Positions 28,605 to 37,053 of a stretch of DNA of 64,000 nucleotides are shown here, one piece after another. Each line of letters starts with the position of its first letter. The first letter of the stretch is position 1. Location: positions 1 to 64,000 of the forward strand of contig NZ_JAJUWS010000011.1 of the NCBI RefSeq assembly GCF_021390475.1. The letters run 5' to 3'. The notes under the pieces were generated by a model. It was not told the origin of the DNA and made no database searches. It saw only the letters and a list, made by a program, of their open reading frames with translations. A program made the position numbers and the translations under genes. The DNA comes from Streptomyces sp. ST2-7A (GTDB taxonomy: Bacteria > Actinomycetota > Actinomycetes > Streptomycetales > Streptomycetaceae).

Positions 28605-29630
28605 TCATCCGATCTCGTTCAGGCCCTCGACAAGCGCGGGAACCGTGAACACGCTGCCGTAGCCGGGATCCATATGGGCGCCGGGGATGGTGACGAACCG
28701 GTCGTTGACCACCGCGTCAAGCTTGCTGGTGAGGGGGTCCTTCTTCAACAGGTCGATCTTCTCCGGTGCGGTGTCGTTGGGCTCGCCCCGGGACAGGTCG
28801 GCAAGGATGATGACGTCGGGGTTCCGGGCGGCGACCTCGTCCCAGCTGACCTCGGCCCACTTGGTCGACGCGTCAGCGAAGATGTTCTCGATTCCGACGA
28901 GGTCGGAGATGTGCTGCGGCAGTCCGCCGGGGCCCGCCGCCCACGGAGTGCCCGCGTAGGTGGAGTAGAACCACATCACCTTCAACGGGGTATCCCGCTT
29001 TTCGACCGCCTCCAGTGCCGTGTCCACCACGGCCTGTTGTTCGGTCGCGAGCTTCTCCCCCACGGCGGACACGTCGAAGATCTCGGCCAGCCGGCGGTAC
29101 TCCTCGTACATCAGCGTGAAGTCCGCGCCCGCCACGCTCTCGTGATAGGAGCAGTCGAACTCGGTCAGGTAGGTCGGCACGCCCAGGCTGTGCAGTTGTG
29201 CCCGGTCGCCGGACTGCGCGGGGGTGAACATACTCGCGAAGGAGCCGTAGACGAAGTCCGGTTGTGCTTCCAGCAGCTTCTCGTGCTTGATCTCCTGTCC
29301 ATGTGCGGACAGGATCGGGATCTTCTCGTACTGCTCGGCGATCTCGTCGGGCGTCTTGTCGATCTCGTATCCCGATCCGACGATCCGGTCGCCGACCCCC
29401 AGGTGGATGAGAATCTCCGCGGCGGTCTGGTTCAGCGTCACGACCCGCTCAGGGGCGGCTTCGAAGGTCACGTCGATGCCACAGTTCTTCATGGTCAGCG
29501 GATAGGCCGTCGTGCCCGCACCCGTTGGTGTCTCCGGTGTCTCGGCATCGGACGCCCCACCCGCGCAACCCGCGAGTCCGACCGCCGCCGCCACGACCGC
29601 CGCGGTAATGATACTGATCTTCGTTTTCAT
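28605..29630 (-). CDS. metallophore-type substrate-binding lipoprotein
   Basis: 341 residues. The lipobox LAGC puts the lipidated Cys at residue 22 after a Lys-rich start. The mature part has the helical-backbone Peripla_BP_2 fold of siderophore/cobalamin binders (RVVTLNQTAAEILIHLGVGDRIVGSG, KHEKLLEAQPDFVYG, NPDVIILADLS). It is not the ZnuA-type cluster A-I metal binder, so a chelate rather than a free ion is expected as ligand. No clear Shine-Dalgarno precedes ATG 29630, so the gene may be leaderless. A Zur-like sequence overlaps the start. Confidence 0.88.
   Translation of the reverse strand: MKTKISIITAAVVAAAVGLAGCAGGASDAETPETPTGAGTTAYPLTMKNCGIDVTFEAAPERVVTLNQTAAEILIHLGVGDRIVGSGYEIDKTPDEIAEQYEKIPILSAHGQEIKHEKLLEAQPDFVYGSFASMFTPAQSGDRAQLHSLGVPTYLTEFDCSYHESVAGADFTLMYEEYRRLAEIFDVSAVGEKLATEQQAVVDTALEAVEKRDTPLKVMWFYSTYAGTPWAAGPGGLPQHISDLVGIENIFADASTKWAEVSWDEVAARNPDVIILADLSRGEPNDTAPEKIDLLKKDPLTSKLDAVVNDRFVTIPGAHMDPGYGSVFTVPALVEGLNEIG
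29615..29629 (-). promoter_or_regulatory. weak Zur-box-like sequence over the binding-protein start
   Basis: The plus strand reads TGATCTTCGTTTTCA, 13 of 15 identical to the box at 44985-44999, but it encodes the first residues (MKTKI), so the match may be chance. If transcription starts at or near the ATG, repression from here is possible. Confidence 0.3.
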
Positions 29631-29689
29631 TAAGCAGATGGTAGCAGCAGGACCATGGGCGACGTAAGGAGATTGCCGGACGGGATCAC

Positions 29690-29960
29690 GGCGAACACCG
29701 CCCGGACCGGCATAGGTGTCGGCGCCTCGAGCGGGGGGATCGGATCAACGGCCGGCCCCGGTCCGTCACCACCAGCCGGTCGCAGAAGCGTGCCCGCCGG
29801 TGACAGGTCGTGCGAGACGACCACCGCGATCCGCTCGGCGGCGGTGAACAGGCGGCCACACGCGCCCCCCGACCTCGTGCGGCAAGACACCTCGCGACGA
29901 CGACCTGCCGGAATCCTCGGCGCCACCAGACCCGGTACGTCGCAGGGGGCGGCGCCGAGG
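29690..29960 (-). pseudogene. decayed ABC transporter ATPase fragment
   Basis: Pieces in alternating frames resemble the back half of an ABC ATPase: GFRQVVVARCLAARGR (after the signature), AERIAVVVSHDLSPA (H-loop) and RFCDRLVVTDRGRP. The order is right but frames change twice. It fills the 444-bp gap between the biosynthetic operon and the importer operon, hinting at an older transporter gene here. Confidence 0.45.
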
Positions 29961-30074
29961 GGAGAAGTCCACCCGCGACGCCGCCGGTCCGCTCCCGGGC
30001 CTTCCGGCGGCTCCCCGGACCGGCCCCACGCCGGCGAGCGGTAACGGGCTTGCGACCGAAGATCACTTACAGCA

Positions 30075-31307
30075 TCAAGACCTTCGGTCCGCCGGGCGTG
30101 CGCGAGATCGAGGCCGACCGGACGATCGGGTGCCGGGGAAGCGGGCGTGCGAGAAGTCGATGAAGCGGCGGGCCAGTTCCTCGATCGACTCCGGTTCGCA
30201 GTTGCCGATGCTGACCCGGATCGTCCCCCTGTCCTCGGGGGTGAAGGCCGTGCCCGGCATCAGGATGGTGTCGTGTGCCAGGGCGAGCTCCCGCACGACG
30301 TCCTCGGTCGCGACGCCGGTCACCGGGTGCCGGATCCAGCCGAAGAACCCGCCGCAGGACAACAGTTCGAAGCCGCCCGGCCGTCCTGCCATGACCTCGC
30401 GGAATACCGCGCGCCGCCGGGCGACCTCCCGCACCCGTGCGGCACGCCACTCACGGGCGCCGGTGAGCCCCGCCAGGGCGGCCTCCTGCCCGATCCTCGG
30501 CGCGCAGACGGCGACGCAGTCGAGCAGCTTCTCGATGTGGTCGTTGAGCGGGGGGGCGGCGGCCACCGCACCCACCCGGTAGCCCGGGATGGCCAGTTCC
30601 TTGGAGAAGGAGTACAGCCCGACCACGGTGTCCCGCCAGTCTCCGGCGTACAGGCGGTGAGCGGGTTCCGTCCCGTCGCGGAACAGACGGTAGGTCTCGT
30701 CCAGCAGCAGGGCGATGCCGTGCTGCCTGGCGACCCGTGCGAACTCCTCGATCTCCTCGGGCGGTACGGCGACCCCGGTCGGATTGCCCGGCGTCACCAG
30801 CAGGATGGCTCTGGTCCGTTCGGTGATCAGGGTCGCCGCGGCGTCCGCTCGCGGGACGAGTCCCGCGCCGGGCTCCAGGTAGACGGAGGTGATGCCGTTG
30901 AGTCGCAACCACATGTCGTGGTTGAAGTAGTAGGGCAGCGGCACGATCACCTCACTGCCCGGTTCGGCCAGCGCGCTGACCGCCAGACAGAAGGCCTGAT
31001 TGCAGCCCGCTGTGACGACCACGTCGTCCGGGTTGACCGCGCCGCCGTGGCTGTCGCTGAGGTCGGCGGCGAACGCCGCGCGCAGGGAGGGCAGCCCCGG
31101 CACATCGGTGTAGGCGCCGCCGTCCGCGCTCCGGGCCGTGGTGACGATGCGCTCCACCACGACGGACGGGGGCGGGTAGGAGGGGGCGGCTTGGGCGAGG
31201 TCGAGTACGGTGCTTCGCGGCTGGTGGCCGCGGAGTGCGGCGTACACCGCCGTGATCGGCGAGGCGCCGACCACGGCGATGTCCGGGCGCGGGTGAGGGA
31301 CGCTCAC
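30075..31307 (-). CDS. PLP-dependent class I/II aminotransferase (MppQ-like position)
   Basis: 410 residues from GTG 31307, which overlaps the previous stop as GTGA. Fold-type I aminotransferase with AGCNQAFCLAV, VTPGNPTGVAVP, LLLDETYRLF and PLP-lysine motif SFSKELAIPGYRVG. It resembles aspartate/aromatic-type enzymes. It directly follows the MppP-like oxidase. In enduracididine pathways the same pair (MppP then an aminotransferase) converts arginine to a hydroxylated/cyclised 2-keto acid and then an amino acid, so this enzyme may transaminate the MppP product. The assignment is by context. The C-terminal 20 residues are basic and probably disordered. Confidence 0.82.
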   Translation of the reverse strand: MSVPHPRPDIAVVGASPITAVYAALRGHQPRSTVLDLAQAAPSYPPPSVVVERIVTTARSADGGAYTDVPGLPSLRAAFAADLSDSHGGAVNPDDVVVTAGCNQAFCLAVSALAEPGSEVIVPLPYYFNHDMWLRLNGITSVYLEPGAGLVPRADAAATLITERTRAILLVTPGNPTGVAVPPEEIEEFARVARQHGIALLLDETYRLFRDGTEPAHRLYAGDWRDTVVGLYSFSKELAIPGYRVGAVAAAPPLNDHIEKLLDCVAVCAPRIGQEAALAGLTGAREWRAARVREVARRRAVFREVMAGRPGGFELLSCGGFFGWIRHPVTGVATEDVVRELALAHDTILMPGTAFTPEDRGTIRVSIGNCEPESIEELARRFIDFSHARFPGTRSSGRPRSRARPADRRS

Positions 31308-32425
31308 CTCAGGTCCGCGAAGGTCTGGGCCAGGGTGCGCGCCGCCGCCTCGACCGTGTCGCTCGGCCTGGCGAGCGACACGCGGATCAGGCGCAGGCCC
31401 TCCTCCGGGTCCGCCCAGTGGAACGGCGGGCAGGGCAGCACGTGCACGCCCCGGCGGACCATCTCGGCGTAGAGCTTCGCCGAGTCCGGACCGTTGTCGG
31501 GCAGCCGTACCCTGGCCACGCTGACCCGGGAGTCCGGGTCGGCCAGTGACAGTCCCACCGCGCCGATCTCGGTGGACACGATCCGCCGGTTGTGCTCGAT
31601 GAGCGCGGTGGCGTGCTCGAAACCGCTGTCCCCCCAGTCTTTCGCCAGCTCGCGGATCAGTGCCAGCACCGCGGGCGATGCCGACAGCAGCGATTCGGCG
31701 AACGCGGCCTCGATGGCCTCGGCGTGCTTCGGGGAGAAGGCCAGCATGCCGATCTTCAGCTCGTGCATCGGCCAGAGCTTGCCGGTGTCCTCGAAGGTGA
31801 TCCAGTCGGCGCCTGCCGCGTCCAGGATTTCGTAGGTGTCGTACTGGGCGGCCTTGACCTGGCCGCGGAACGCGGCGTCGACGATCACGGTCTGACCGTG
31901 GCCGGCGGCGTGCTCGGCCAGGGAGCGCAGATGCCCGGGCGGGGTGACCAGGCCGGTGGGGTTGTTGGGATGGGTGATGGCGATGACGCCCACCGGCCTG
32001 CCCGGCCAGCGTCGCTGGACCAGGTCGTCCTCCGAGAGCGGACGCAGCCGCAGGCCGCGGGTGCGGAACAGGTCGGCGATGTTGTCGAAGGTGGGGTGCA
32101 GCAGTGCCACCTCGGTGTCCTGCGGCAGCGCCCTCGCCACGATGTCGGTGGCCAGCGTGGAGGAGTAGCAGCTCAGGATCCGGCCGGTGCCGACCGGTGC
32201 GCTGTGCTGGCCGACGGCGTCGAGGAAGGTCCGGTGCGCCTCGGTCTCGATGTCGGCGAACCGGCGCCGGGAGGCTTCCTGGAACAGGTCGGGGAACCGG
32301 GCGATCACCTCGGCCTGCCGTGCGCTGAGCGTCAGCCGGGCGTGGCCGTCGGTGAGGTTGAGGCCGCCGTTCACGTCGGTGAGCGCGGCGACCTCCATCT
32401 TGGTGAGGTTGTCCAGAGCGATCAT
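31304..32425 (-). CDS. MppP-like PLP-dependent L-arginine oxidase/hydroxylase
   Basis: 373 residues from ATG 32425, chosen because GGAGGG sits seven bases upstream and the length matches MppP; an in-frame upstream ATG adds 11 residues without support. Key MppP-type motifs are NLTDGHARLTLS near the start, SCYSSTLATDIVARAL, LLHPTFDNIADLFRTRGL, THPNNPTGLV and the PLP-lysine motif EDTGKLWPMHELK. I recognise these as hallmarks of the MppP/RohP/Ind4 group, which uses O2 and PLP alone to oxidise L-arginine to 4-hydroxy-2-ketoarginine or dehydroarginine. An ordinary aminotransferase activity cannot be excluded. It follows the SbnA-like gene by 87 bases. Confidence 0.85.
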   Translation of the reverse strand: MIALDNLTKMEVAALTDVNGGLNLTDGHARLTLSARQAEVIARFPDLFQEASRRRFADIETEAHRTFLDAVGQHSAPVGTGRILSCYSSTLATDIVARALPQDTEVALLHPTFDNIADLFRTRGLRLRPLSEDDLVQRRWPGRPVGVIAITHPNNPTGLVTPPGHLRSLAEHAAGHGQTVIVDAAFRGQVKAAQYDTYEILDAAGADWITFEDTGKLWPMHELKIGMLAFSPKHAEAIEAAFAESLLSASPAVLALIRELAKDWGDSGFEHATALIEHNRRIVSTEIGAVGLSLADPDSRVSVARVRLPDNGPDSAKLYAEMVRRGVHVLPCPPFHWADPEEGLRLIRVSLARPSDTVEAAARTLAQTFADLR

Positions 32426-32512
32426 GTCGAGCCCTCCTGGCTTGTCGGGGCAGAGCAAAGCGACGAATTGGTGGATTCGCTGGATTTCTTCGTGATCGCG
32501 CCGAGCCGGGCG

Positions 32513-33496
32513 CTACCGCAGCATCGAGGCCAGCCGGTCGACGACCTGCGCGTCGAACAGGCCGTTGGCGGCCATCCAGTCGTCGTTGAACACGGTGTCC
32601 AGGTACTTCTCGCCGCCGTCGCAGACAAGCACGACGATCGTGGTCTCGGGCCCCACGCTCTGCGCGAGCTCCAGGGCCTTGTAGACCACGCCGCCCGCCG
32701 AGCCGCCGATCAGGACGCCGAAGTTCCTGGCCAGGTAGCGGCACGTCTCGAAGGCTTCCGAGTCGCTCGCCTTGATCCCCTCGTCGATCAGGTCGTAGTC
32801 GACGAGGTCGCCGATCTCCGAGCCTTCCGGCGACCCGGTGCCGGACTGGTGGTACGGCGCGCCTGCCCCGCCGAAGGCGATGGAGCCCACCGGCTCGACG
32901 CCGATGATCCTCAGCTCCGGGATGCGCTCCCGCAGGGCACGGCCGGTCCCGCACAGCGAGCCACCGGTGCCCACCGCCCCGAGGAGGTAGTGGATCTCGT
33001 CACCGAGGTCGTCGTGCAACTCTCGGGCGAGTGGCCTGTAGCCGTTGGGATTCCCCTGGTTGACGTGCTGCGCGGTCCAGTACGCGCCCTGCTCGGCCGC
33101 GAGCCGTTCGGCCACGGCGTCGCGTTCGGCGGTGGCCAGGGCCTCGTCGTCACCGGCGATGTTGAGCATTTCGGCGCCGTAGGCGAGCATGCCCCGTAAT
33201 TTGTCCGCGCTGGAGTGGTTGTCCACCACCGCGGTGAACTTGTACCCGCGTTCGGCGGAGATGAGCGCCAGGCCGAGTCCGGTGTTGCCCGAGGTGGACT
33301 CGACCAGCCATCCGCCCGGGGCGAGCAGCCCCGCCGCCTCGGCCTCGTCCACCATGGTCCTGGCCATTCGTATCTTGGCGGTGCCGGTGGGGTTGTACTG
33401 CTCCATTTTCAGCAGGACGGTCCCGGCCCCGTCCGCCACCGCCAGCCTGAGCAGAGGGGTTTGGCCGATCAGCTCGGACACCCTGTTCTTGATCAT
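32513..33496 (-). CDS. SbnA-like PLP synthase (diaminopropionate pathway)
   Basis: 327 residues from ATG 33496, overlapping the HisC-like stop as ATGA. A cysteine-synthase fold with NPTGTAKIRMA (PLP lysine), STSGNTGLGLA (substrate loop) and GAVGTGGSLCGTGR (phosphate cup). Length and sequence style match SbnA rather than CysK: SbnA joins O-phosphoserine and glutamate to N-(2-amino-2-carboxyethyl)-glutamate. The SbnB-like gene in the same operon supplies the next step, giving L-2,3-diaminopropionate and 2-oxoglutarate. Presence of both genes is the strongest evidence for this call. Confidence 0.88.
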   Translation of the reverse strand: MIKNRVSELIGQTPLLRLAVADGAGTVLLKMEQYNPTGTAKIRMARTMVDEAEAAGLLAPGGWLVESTSGNTGLGLALISAERGYKFTAVVDNHSSADKLRGMLAYGAEMLNIAGDDEALATAERDAVAERLAAEQGAYWTAQHVNQGNPNGYRPLARELHDDLGDEIHYLLGAVGTGGSLCGTGRALRERIPELRIIGVEPVGSIAFGGAGAPYHQSGTGSPEGSEIGDLVDYDLIDEGIKASDSEAFETCRYLARNFGVLIGGSAGGVVYKALELAQSVGPETTIVVLVCDGGEKYLDTVFNDDWMAANGLFDAQVVDRLASMLR

Positions 33497-34635
33497 GGTC
33501 TGTCCTTCGCGCAGGTCTCCGTCAGACACCGCACGAAGAAGTCGTTGTCTTCGGGGGTCGACAGTGAGGCTCGGATGAAGTTCTCGTAGCCCGGCTCCCG
33601 CCAGGCCTTGACGATGATCCCGGCGCGGTGCAACTCGTGGGTCACCTGATCGGAGCGTCGGTTCGTGTCGATGAACAGGAAATTGGCCGAGGACGCCACG
33701 ACGCTGAATCCCGCGCCACGCAACCGGTCGGTGACCCGTGCGATCTCCAGACCGGTCCGGCGAACCGTTTCTGCCAGATGCGCGTGGTCCCCCAGCGCCG
33801 CGACGGCGGCGTCCTGTGCCAGTTGGTTGACGTTGTAGGGGGTGCGGACCCGGTCCAGTGCCCGGACCAGCGCGGAGTCGGAGGCGACGCCGAACCCCAC
33901 CCGGAGGCCTGCCAGGCCGTATGCCTTGGAGAAGGTGCGCAACACGATCCACGGCCGGTCCTGTCCCCGCAGAACCGCCAGCCCGTCGGGGTACTCCGGG
34001 TTGGGGCGGGCGAACTCGCAGTACGCCTCGTCGAGCACCAGCAAGGCCGACCGCGGGGTGCCGGCCACGACCCGCTCCAGTTCGCCGGTGCCGAGAATCG
34101 CGCCCGTGGGGTTGCACGGGTTGGCGAGGAAGACGAGTTTCGGGCCCAGGGCCAGCGCGTCACGCCACGCGGCGGCGTCAAACCCGAACTCGGCGGTGAC
34201 CGGGACCTTCTCGACCCGGGCCCCCACCATGCGCGGGAAGATCTCGTGCAGGCTGAAGCCGGGCGCCTGGGTGGTCACCAGGTCACGCGGGCCGAGCACG
34301 GCCTGACACAGCAGTTCCAGGATGTTCTCCGAACCGTTGCCGAGCACGATCCGATCGACCGGCACGGACAGCCTCGTCCCGATCGCCTCGGCCAGCCGCT
34401 TGCCGGTGGGATCGGGGTAGCGGGAGAGGCCGTCGGCCAGCCGCGGGCTCAGGGCTTCCGCTACCGAGGGAGAGGCGCCGTAGGGGCTCTCGTTGTTGGA
34501 GAGCTTGATGACGTGGGCGGTGCCGCTGAGGGCGGCCACCTTGTCGGTGTCGGCGCCGGGGTCGTAGGCGGGCAGGCCCGCCACCTCCCGGCGCACCAGG
34601 GATGCCGAGGTCGCCGGTTCGGGGAAGTGGTTCAT
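33493..34635 (-). CDS. HisC-like PLP aminotransferase
   Basis: 380 residues, close to histidinol-phosphate aminotransferase in form: KLSNNESPYGASP, YPDPTGKRLAEAI, LANPCNPTGAIL, LLVLDEAYCEFARP, PLP-lysine motif RTFSKAYGLAGLRVGFG, and FIRASLSTPEDNDFFV near the end. It overlaps both neighbours by four bases. No other his gene is near, so a specialised role in the pathway is more likely than histidine synthesis. A C-P lyase-like or decarboxylase activity (CobD-like) of this fold is also conceivable. Confidence 0.88.
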   Translation of the reverse strand: MNHFPEPATSASLVRREVAGLPAYDPGADTDKVAALSGTAHVIKLSNNESPYGASPSVAEALSPRLADGLSRYPDPTGKRLAEAIGTRLSVPVDRIVLGNGSENILELLCQAVLGPRDLVTTQAPGFSLHEIFPRMVGARVEKVPVTAEFGFDAAAWRDALALGPKLVFLANPCNPTGAILGTGELERVVAGTPRSALLVLDEAYCEFARPNPEYPDGLAVLRGQDRPWIVLRTFSKAYGLAGLRVGFGVASDSALVRALDRVRTPYNVNQLAQDAAVAALGDHAHLAETVRRTGLEIARVTDRLRGAGFSVVASSANFLFIDTNRRSDQVTHELHRAGIIVKAWREPGYENFIRASLSTPEDNDFFVRCLTETCAKDRP

Positions 34636-36047
34636 GACGACCTCGTCACCAGGGCAGGTGCGCCGGGCCCCGCTCGATGCAGCCGGTCCACCCGGCGCAG
34701 GAACGCGATCACCAGGATGACGGCGGTGGCCGCGAGGCCGATGGTCTGGCCGATCCAGACGCCCTCGACCCCCCGGTCGGCGGTCACCCCGAGGAGGTAG
34801 CCCGCGGGTAGCCCGATCAACCAGTACCCGACGAGGGAGATCCGGAACGGGCTTACGGTGTCGCCGACCCCGCGCATGATGCCGTTGCCGATGTTCTGGC
34901 TGGCGTCGAACACCTGCATGAGCGCGGCGATCAGCAGGCCGGTCGTGGTCAGCGCGATGATGCCCGAGCTTCCCGCATGCTCGGCCGAGAGGAACAACGA
35001 CGCGATCCGACCCGGCATCGCCACGTACACGACGGCGATGCCCAGCATGGCGACCACGCCCCAGCCCAGGCCCAGGAGCCCCATCCTGCGTGCCGCCACG
35101 TAGTCGTCGGCACCGCTGGCCTCACTGATGTGGATCGACGCCGCGTGCGACAACCCGGCGGAGATCATGAAGACGATATAGATGATCTGATTCAGCACCG
35201 TCTGTGCGGCCAGGGCCTCGACACCCAAGGTGCCGATGATCAGGGTGAGCACACTGAAGAACCCGGCTTCCGAGGCGTAGGTCCCCGCGATCGGCAGACC
35301 GAGGCGCCAGACGGACCGGACCGCGTCGGGGGACCAGCGCCCTCCCCCCGACCAGCTGAGGTACGGGCGGATCTCGCTGTCGCGCGAGATCACCGCGACG
35401 AAGGCCAGGAAGGACAGCAGGAACACCGTGACGGTGGCGATCGCGACGCCGAGGAAGCCGAAGGCGGGCAGCCCGAGCTTGCCGTAGATCAGCACGTAGT
35501 TCAGGCCGATGGTGGCGCCGACCGACGCCAGCGTGATGGCCAGCAACGGACCGGGCCGCTTGAGGCCGGTGGTGAAATGGCGCAGGTTCTGGAACCACAG
35601 GCACGGCAGCATGCCAGGAGCCATGATCATCAGGAAGTCGCCTGCCTTGTCGACCACCACCGGGCTCTGGCCCAGCCACAGGAGCAGCGGACCGATCAGC
35701 AGCAGTACCGCGGCGAACACGACACCGCATACGGTCGCCCAGAAGAACCCGGCGAACAGCAGCTGGCGAACCCGCTCCCGGTCGCCGCGCACACGCGCCT
35801 CGGCGACCAGGTTGCTGACCCCGGTGACCAGACCGGTCCCGGTGGTGCGCAGCTGGTTGAACAGCACGATGGCCAGTCCGGCGGCGGCGATCTCGACCGC
35901 GCCGAGCCTGCCGAGCATGACGATGTCCACGGTGGTCAGTGCGACATAGGCGAAGTTGGTCAGGATCAACGGGAACGCGAGCTTGAGCAGTGCCCGCGAG
36001 TTCTTGACCCACCAGCCCGCGCCTGCCTCGACCGTATCGGTGCTCAC
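34632..36047 (-). CDS. MATE-family exporter
   Basis: 471 residues from GTG 36047 (GTGA overlap with the SbnB-like stop), about 12 membrane helices in two homologous halves. MATE features are LLKLAFPLILTNFAYVALTTVDIVMLGRLGA and, in the second half, RLGLPIAGTYASEAGFFSVL. MATE pumps expel cationic or small organic molecules using Na+ or H+. Sitting in the middle of a biosynthetic operon, this one probably secretes the product. Confidence 0.92.
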   Translation of the reverse strand: MSTDTVEAGAGWWVKNSRALLKLAFPLILTNFAYVALTTVDIVMLGRLGAVEIAAAGLAIVLFNQLRTTGTGLVTGVSNLVAEARVRGDRERVRQLLFAGFFWATVCGVVFAAVLLLIGPLLLWLGQSPVVVDKAGDFLMIMAPGMLPCLWFQNLRHFTTGLKRPGPLLAITLASVGATIGLNYVLIYGKLGLPAFGFLGVAIATVTVFLLSFLAFVAVISRDSEIRPYLSWSGGGRWSPDAVRSVWRLGLPIAGTYASEAGFFSVLTLIIGTLGVEALAAQTVLNQIIYIVFMISAGLSHAASIHISEASGADDYVAARRMGLLGLGWGVVAMLGIAVVYVAMPGRIASLFLSAEHAGSSGIIALTTTGLLIAALMQVFDASQNIGNGIMRGVGDTVSPFRISLVGYWLIGLPAGYLLGVTADRGVEGVWIGQTIGLAATAVILVIAFLRRVDRLHRAGPGAPALVTRSS

Positions 36048-37024
36048 CAGAAGTCGGCCCTTTCCCCGCGCCCGGCGGCCAGGGCGAGATCGGCGATGTA
36101 GCGGCCCAGCGCGGCGTCGGTGACCGCCATTCCGCTGTTGTAGGCGAAGACCACATCGTCGGGAGCGCGCCGCGCGGGCGCCCGGCCGAGCAGGATGTCC
36201 GGCAGTTCGGCGTCCACCGACGGCAGGCTGCCGTCCTCGCCTCGCAGGTCGTCGCAGGTGGCGTGCATCTGGGCGGTGTCGGTGGCGATCCGGTAGTCCG
36301 CGCCGTGGCACACGTCGGCGTGCACGCCGTATCCGAGCAGCACGGCGACCGAACCCGGCTTCATCCACTCGCGCCGGACCTCCTCCGTCACCGACAGGCC
36401 GGCGACGCCGATCACGATGTCCGCCTCCCCGGCGGCCCGTCGAAGGTCCTCCACCACCTCGACCTCCCGGTCGGCCACACTGTCCTGGACCGCGCGCAGA
36501 CCGTCGGGATAGGTGCCGAACACCTGCAACCGGTCCAGTTCCGGCAGTGCCGCGAGCAGCATCGGCAAGGCCATCCGCCCTTGGACTCCGGTGCCGACGA
36601 CCAAGGCACTGCGGGCGTCCGGGCAGGCCGCGCGGGCGAATAACGCGGTGGTGGCCGACGACCGCAGGGGTCCGAGCTTCACCACGTCCATCAGCGCGAT
36701 CGGCGCACCGGTGGTGTCGTCGGCGAGGAAGATGAACGAGTGGAACCGGTAGCTGTCCCGGCTGCGGCGTGGGTCGAACTCGTAGACGGCCTTGAAGCAC
36801 ACGGTGCCGCTGGCACCGTCCCTGGCCACCATCGAGTAGCTCAGTGAATGGTGGTCGGAGTCCTCGATGATGGTCTTGACCGGGTTGTCGGACCCGCCTT
36901 CGCGCAACGCGCGGTAGGCCTTCTCGACGACCGAGATCACCTGCCGGTAATCGAAGTCGAGCCCTTCTTGTTGCGACTGTGGCAACAGCCACAACTGGCC
37001 GGGCGCGGCGTAATTCTGTGACAT
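36044..37024 (-). CDS. SbnB-like NAD-dependent dehydrogenase (ornithine cyclodeaminase family)
   Basis: 326 residues from ATG 37024 (MSQNYAAPG), preceded by AAGGG; ATG 37042 would add six residues. The Rossmann motif is VVGTGVQGRMALPML, with the family helix ALMDVVKLGPLRSSATTALF before it. Members of this family include ornithine cyclodeaminase, alanine dehydrogenase and SbnB; SbnB oxidatively cleaves the SbnA product to L-diaminopropionate plus 2-oxoglutarate. The N-terminal motif LWLLPQSQQEGLDF and the SbnA-like partner favour SbnB. It is 30 bases behind the decarboxylase. Confidence 0.87.
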   Translation of the reverse strand: MSQNYAAPGQLWLLPQSQQEGLDFDYRQVISVVEKAYRALREGGSDNPVKTIIEDSDHHSLSYSMVARDGASGTVCFKAVYEFDPRRSRDSYRFHSFIFLADDTTGAPIALMDVVKLGPLRSSATTALFARAACPDARSALVVGTGVQGRMALPMLLAALPELDRLQVFGTYPDGLRAVQDSVADREVEVVEDLRRAAGEADIVIGVAGLSVTEEVRREWMKPGSVAVLLGYGVHADVCHGADYRIATDTAQMHATCDDLRGEDGSLPSVDAELPDILLGRAPARRAPDDVVFAYNSGMAVTDAALGRYIADLALAAGRGERADFW

Positions 37025-37053
37025 GCGAGATTTGCCCTTCATCGGAGGTCGAG

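Noticed and set aside
33493..34635. Housekeeping histidinol-phosphate aminotransferase
   Set aside because: No his genes nearby, and it is locked by overlaps into the metallophore-type operon; annotated only as HisC-like.
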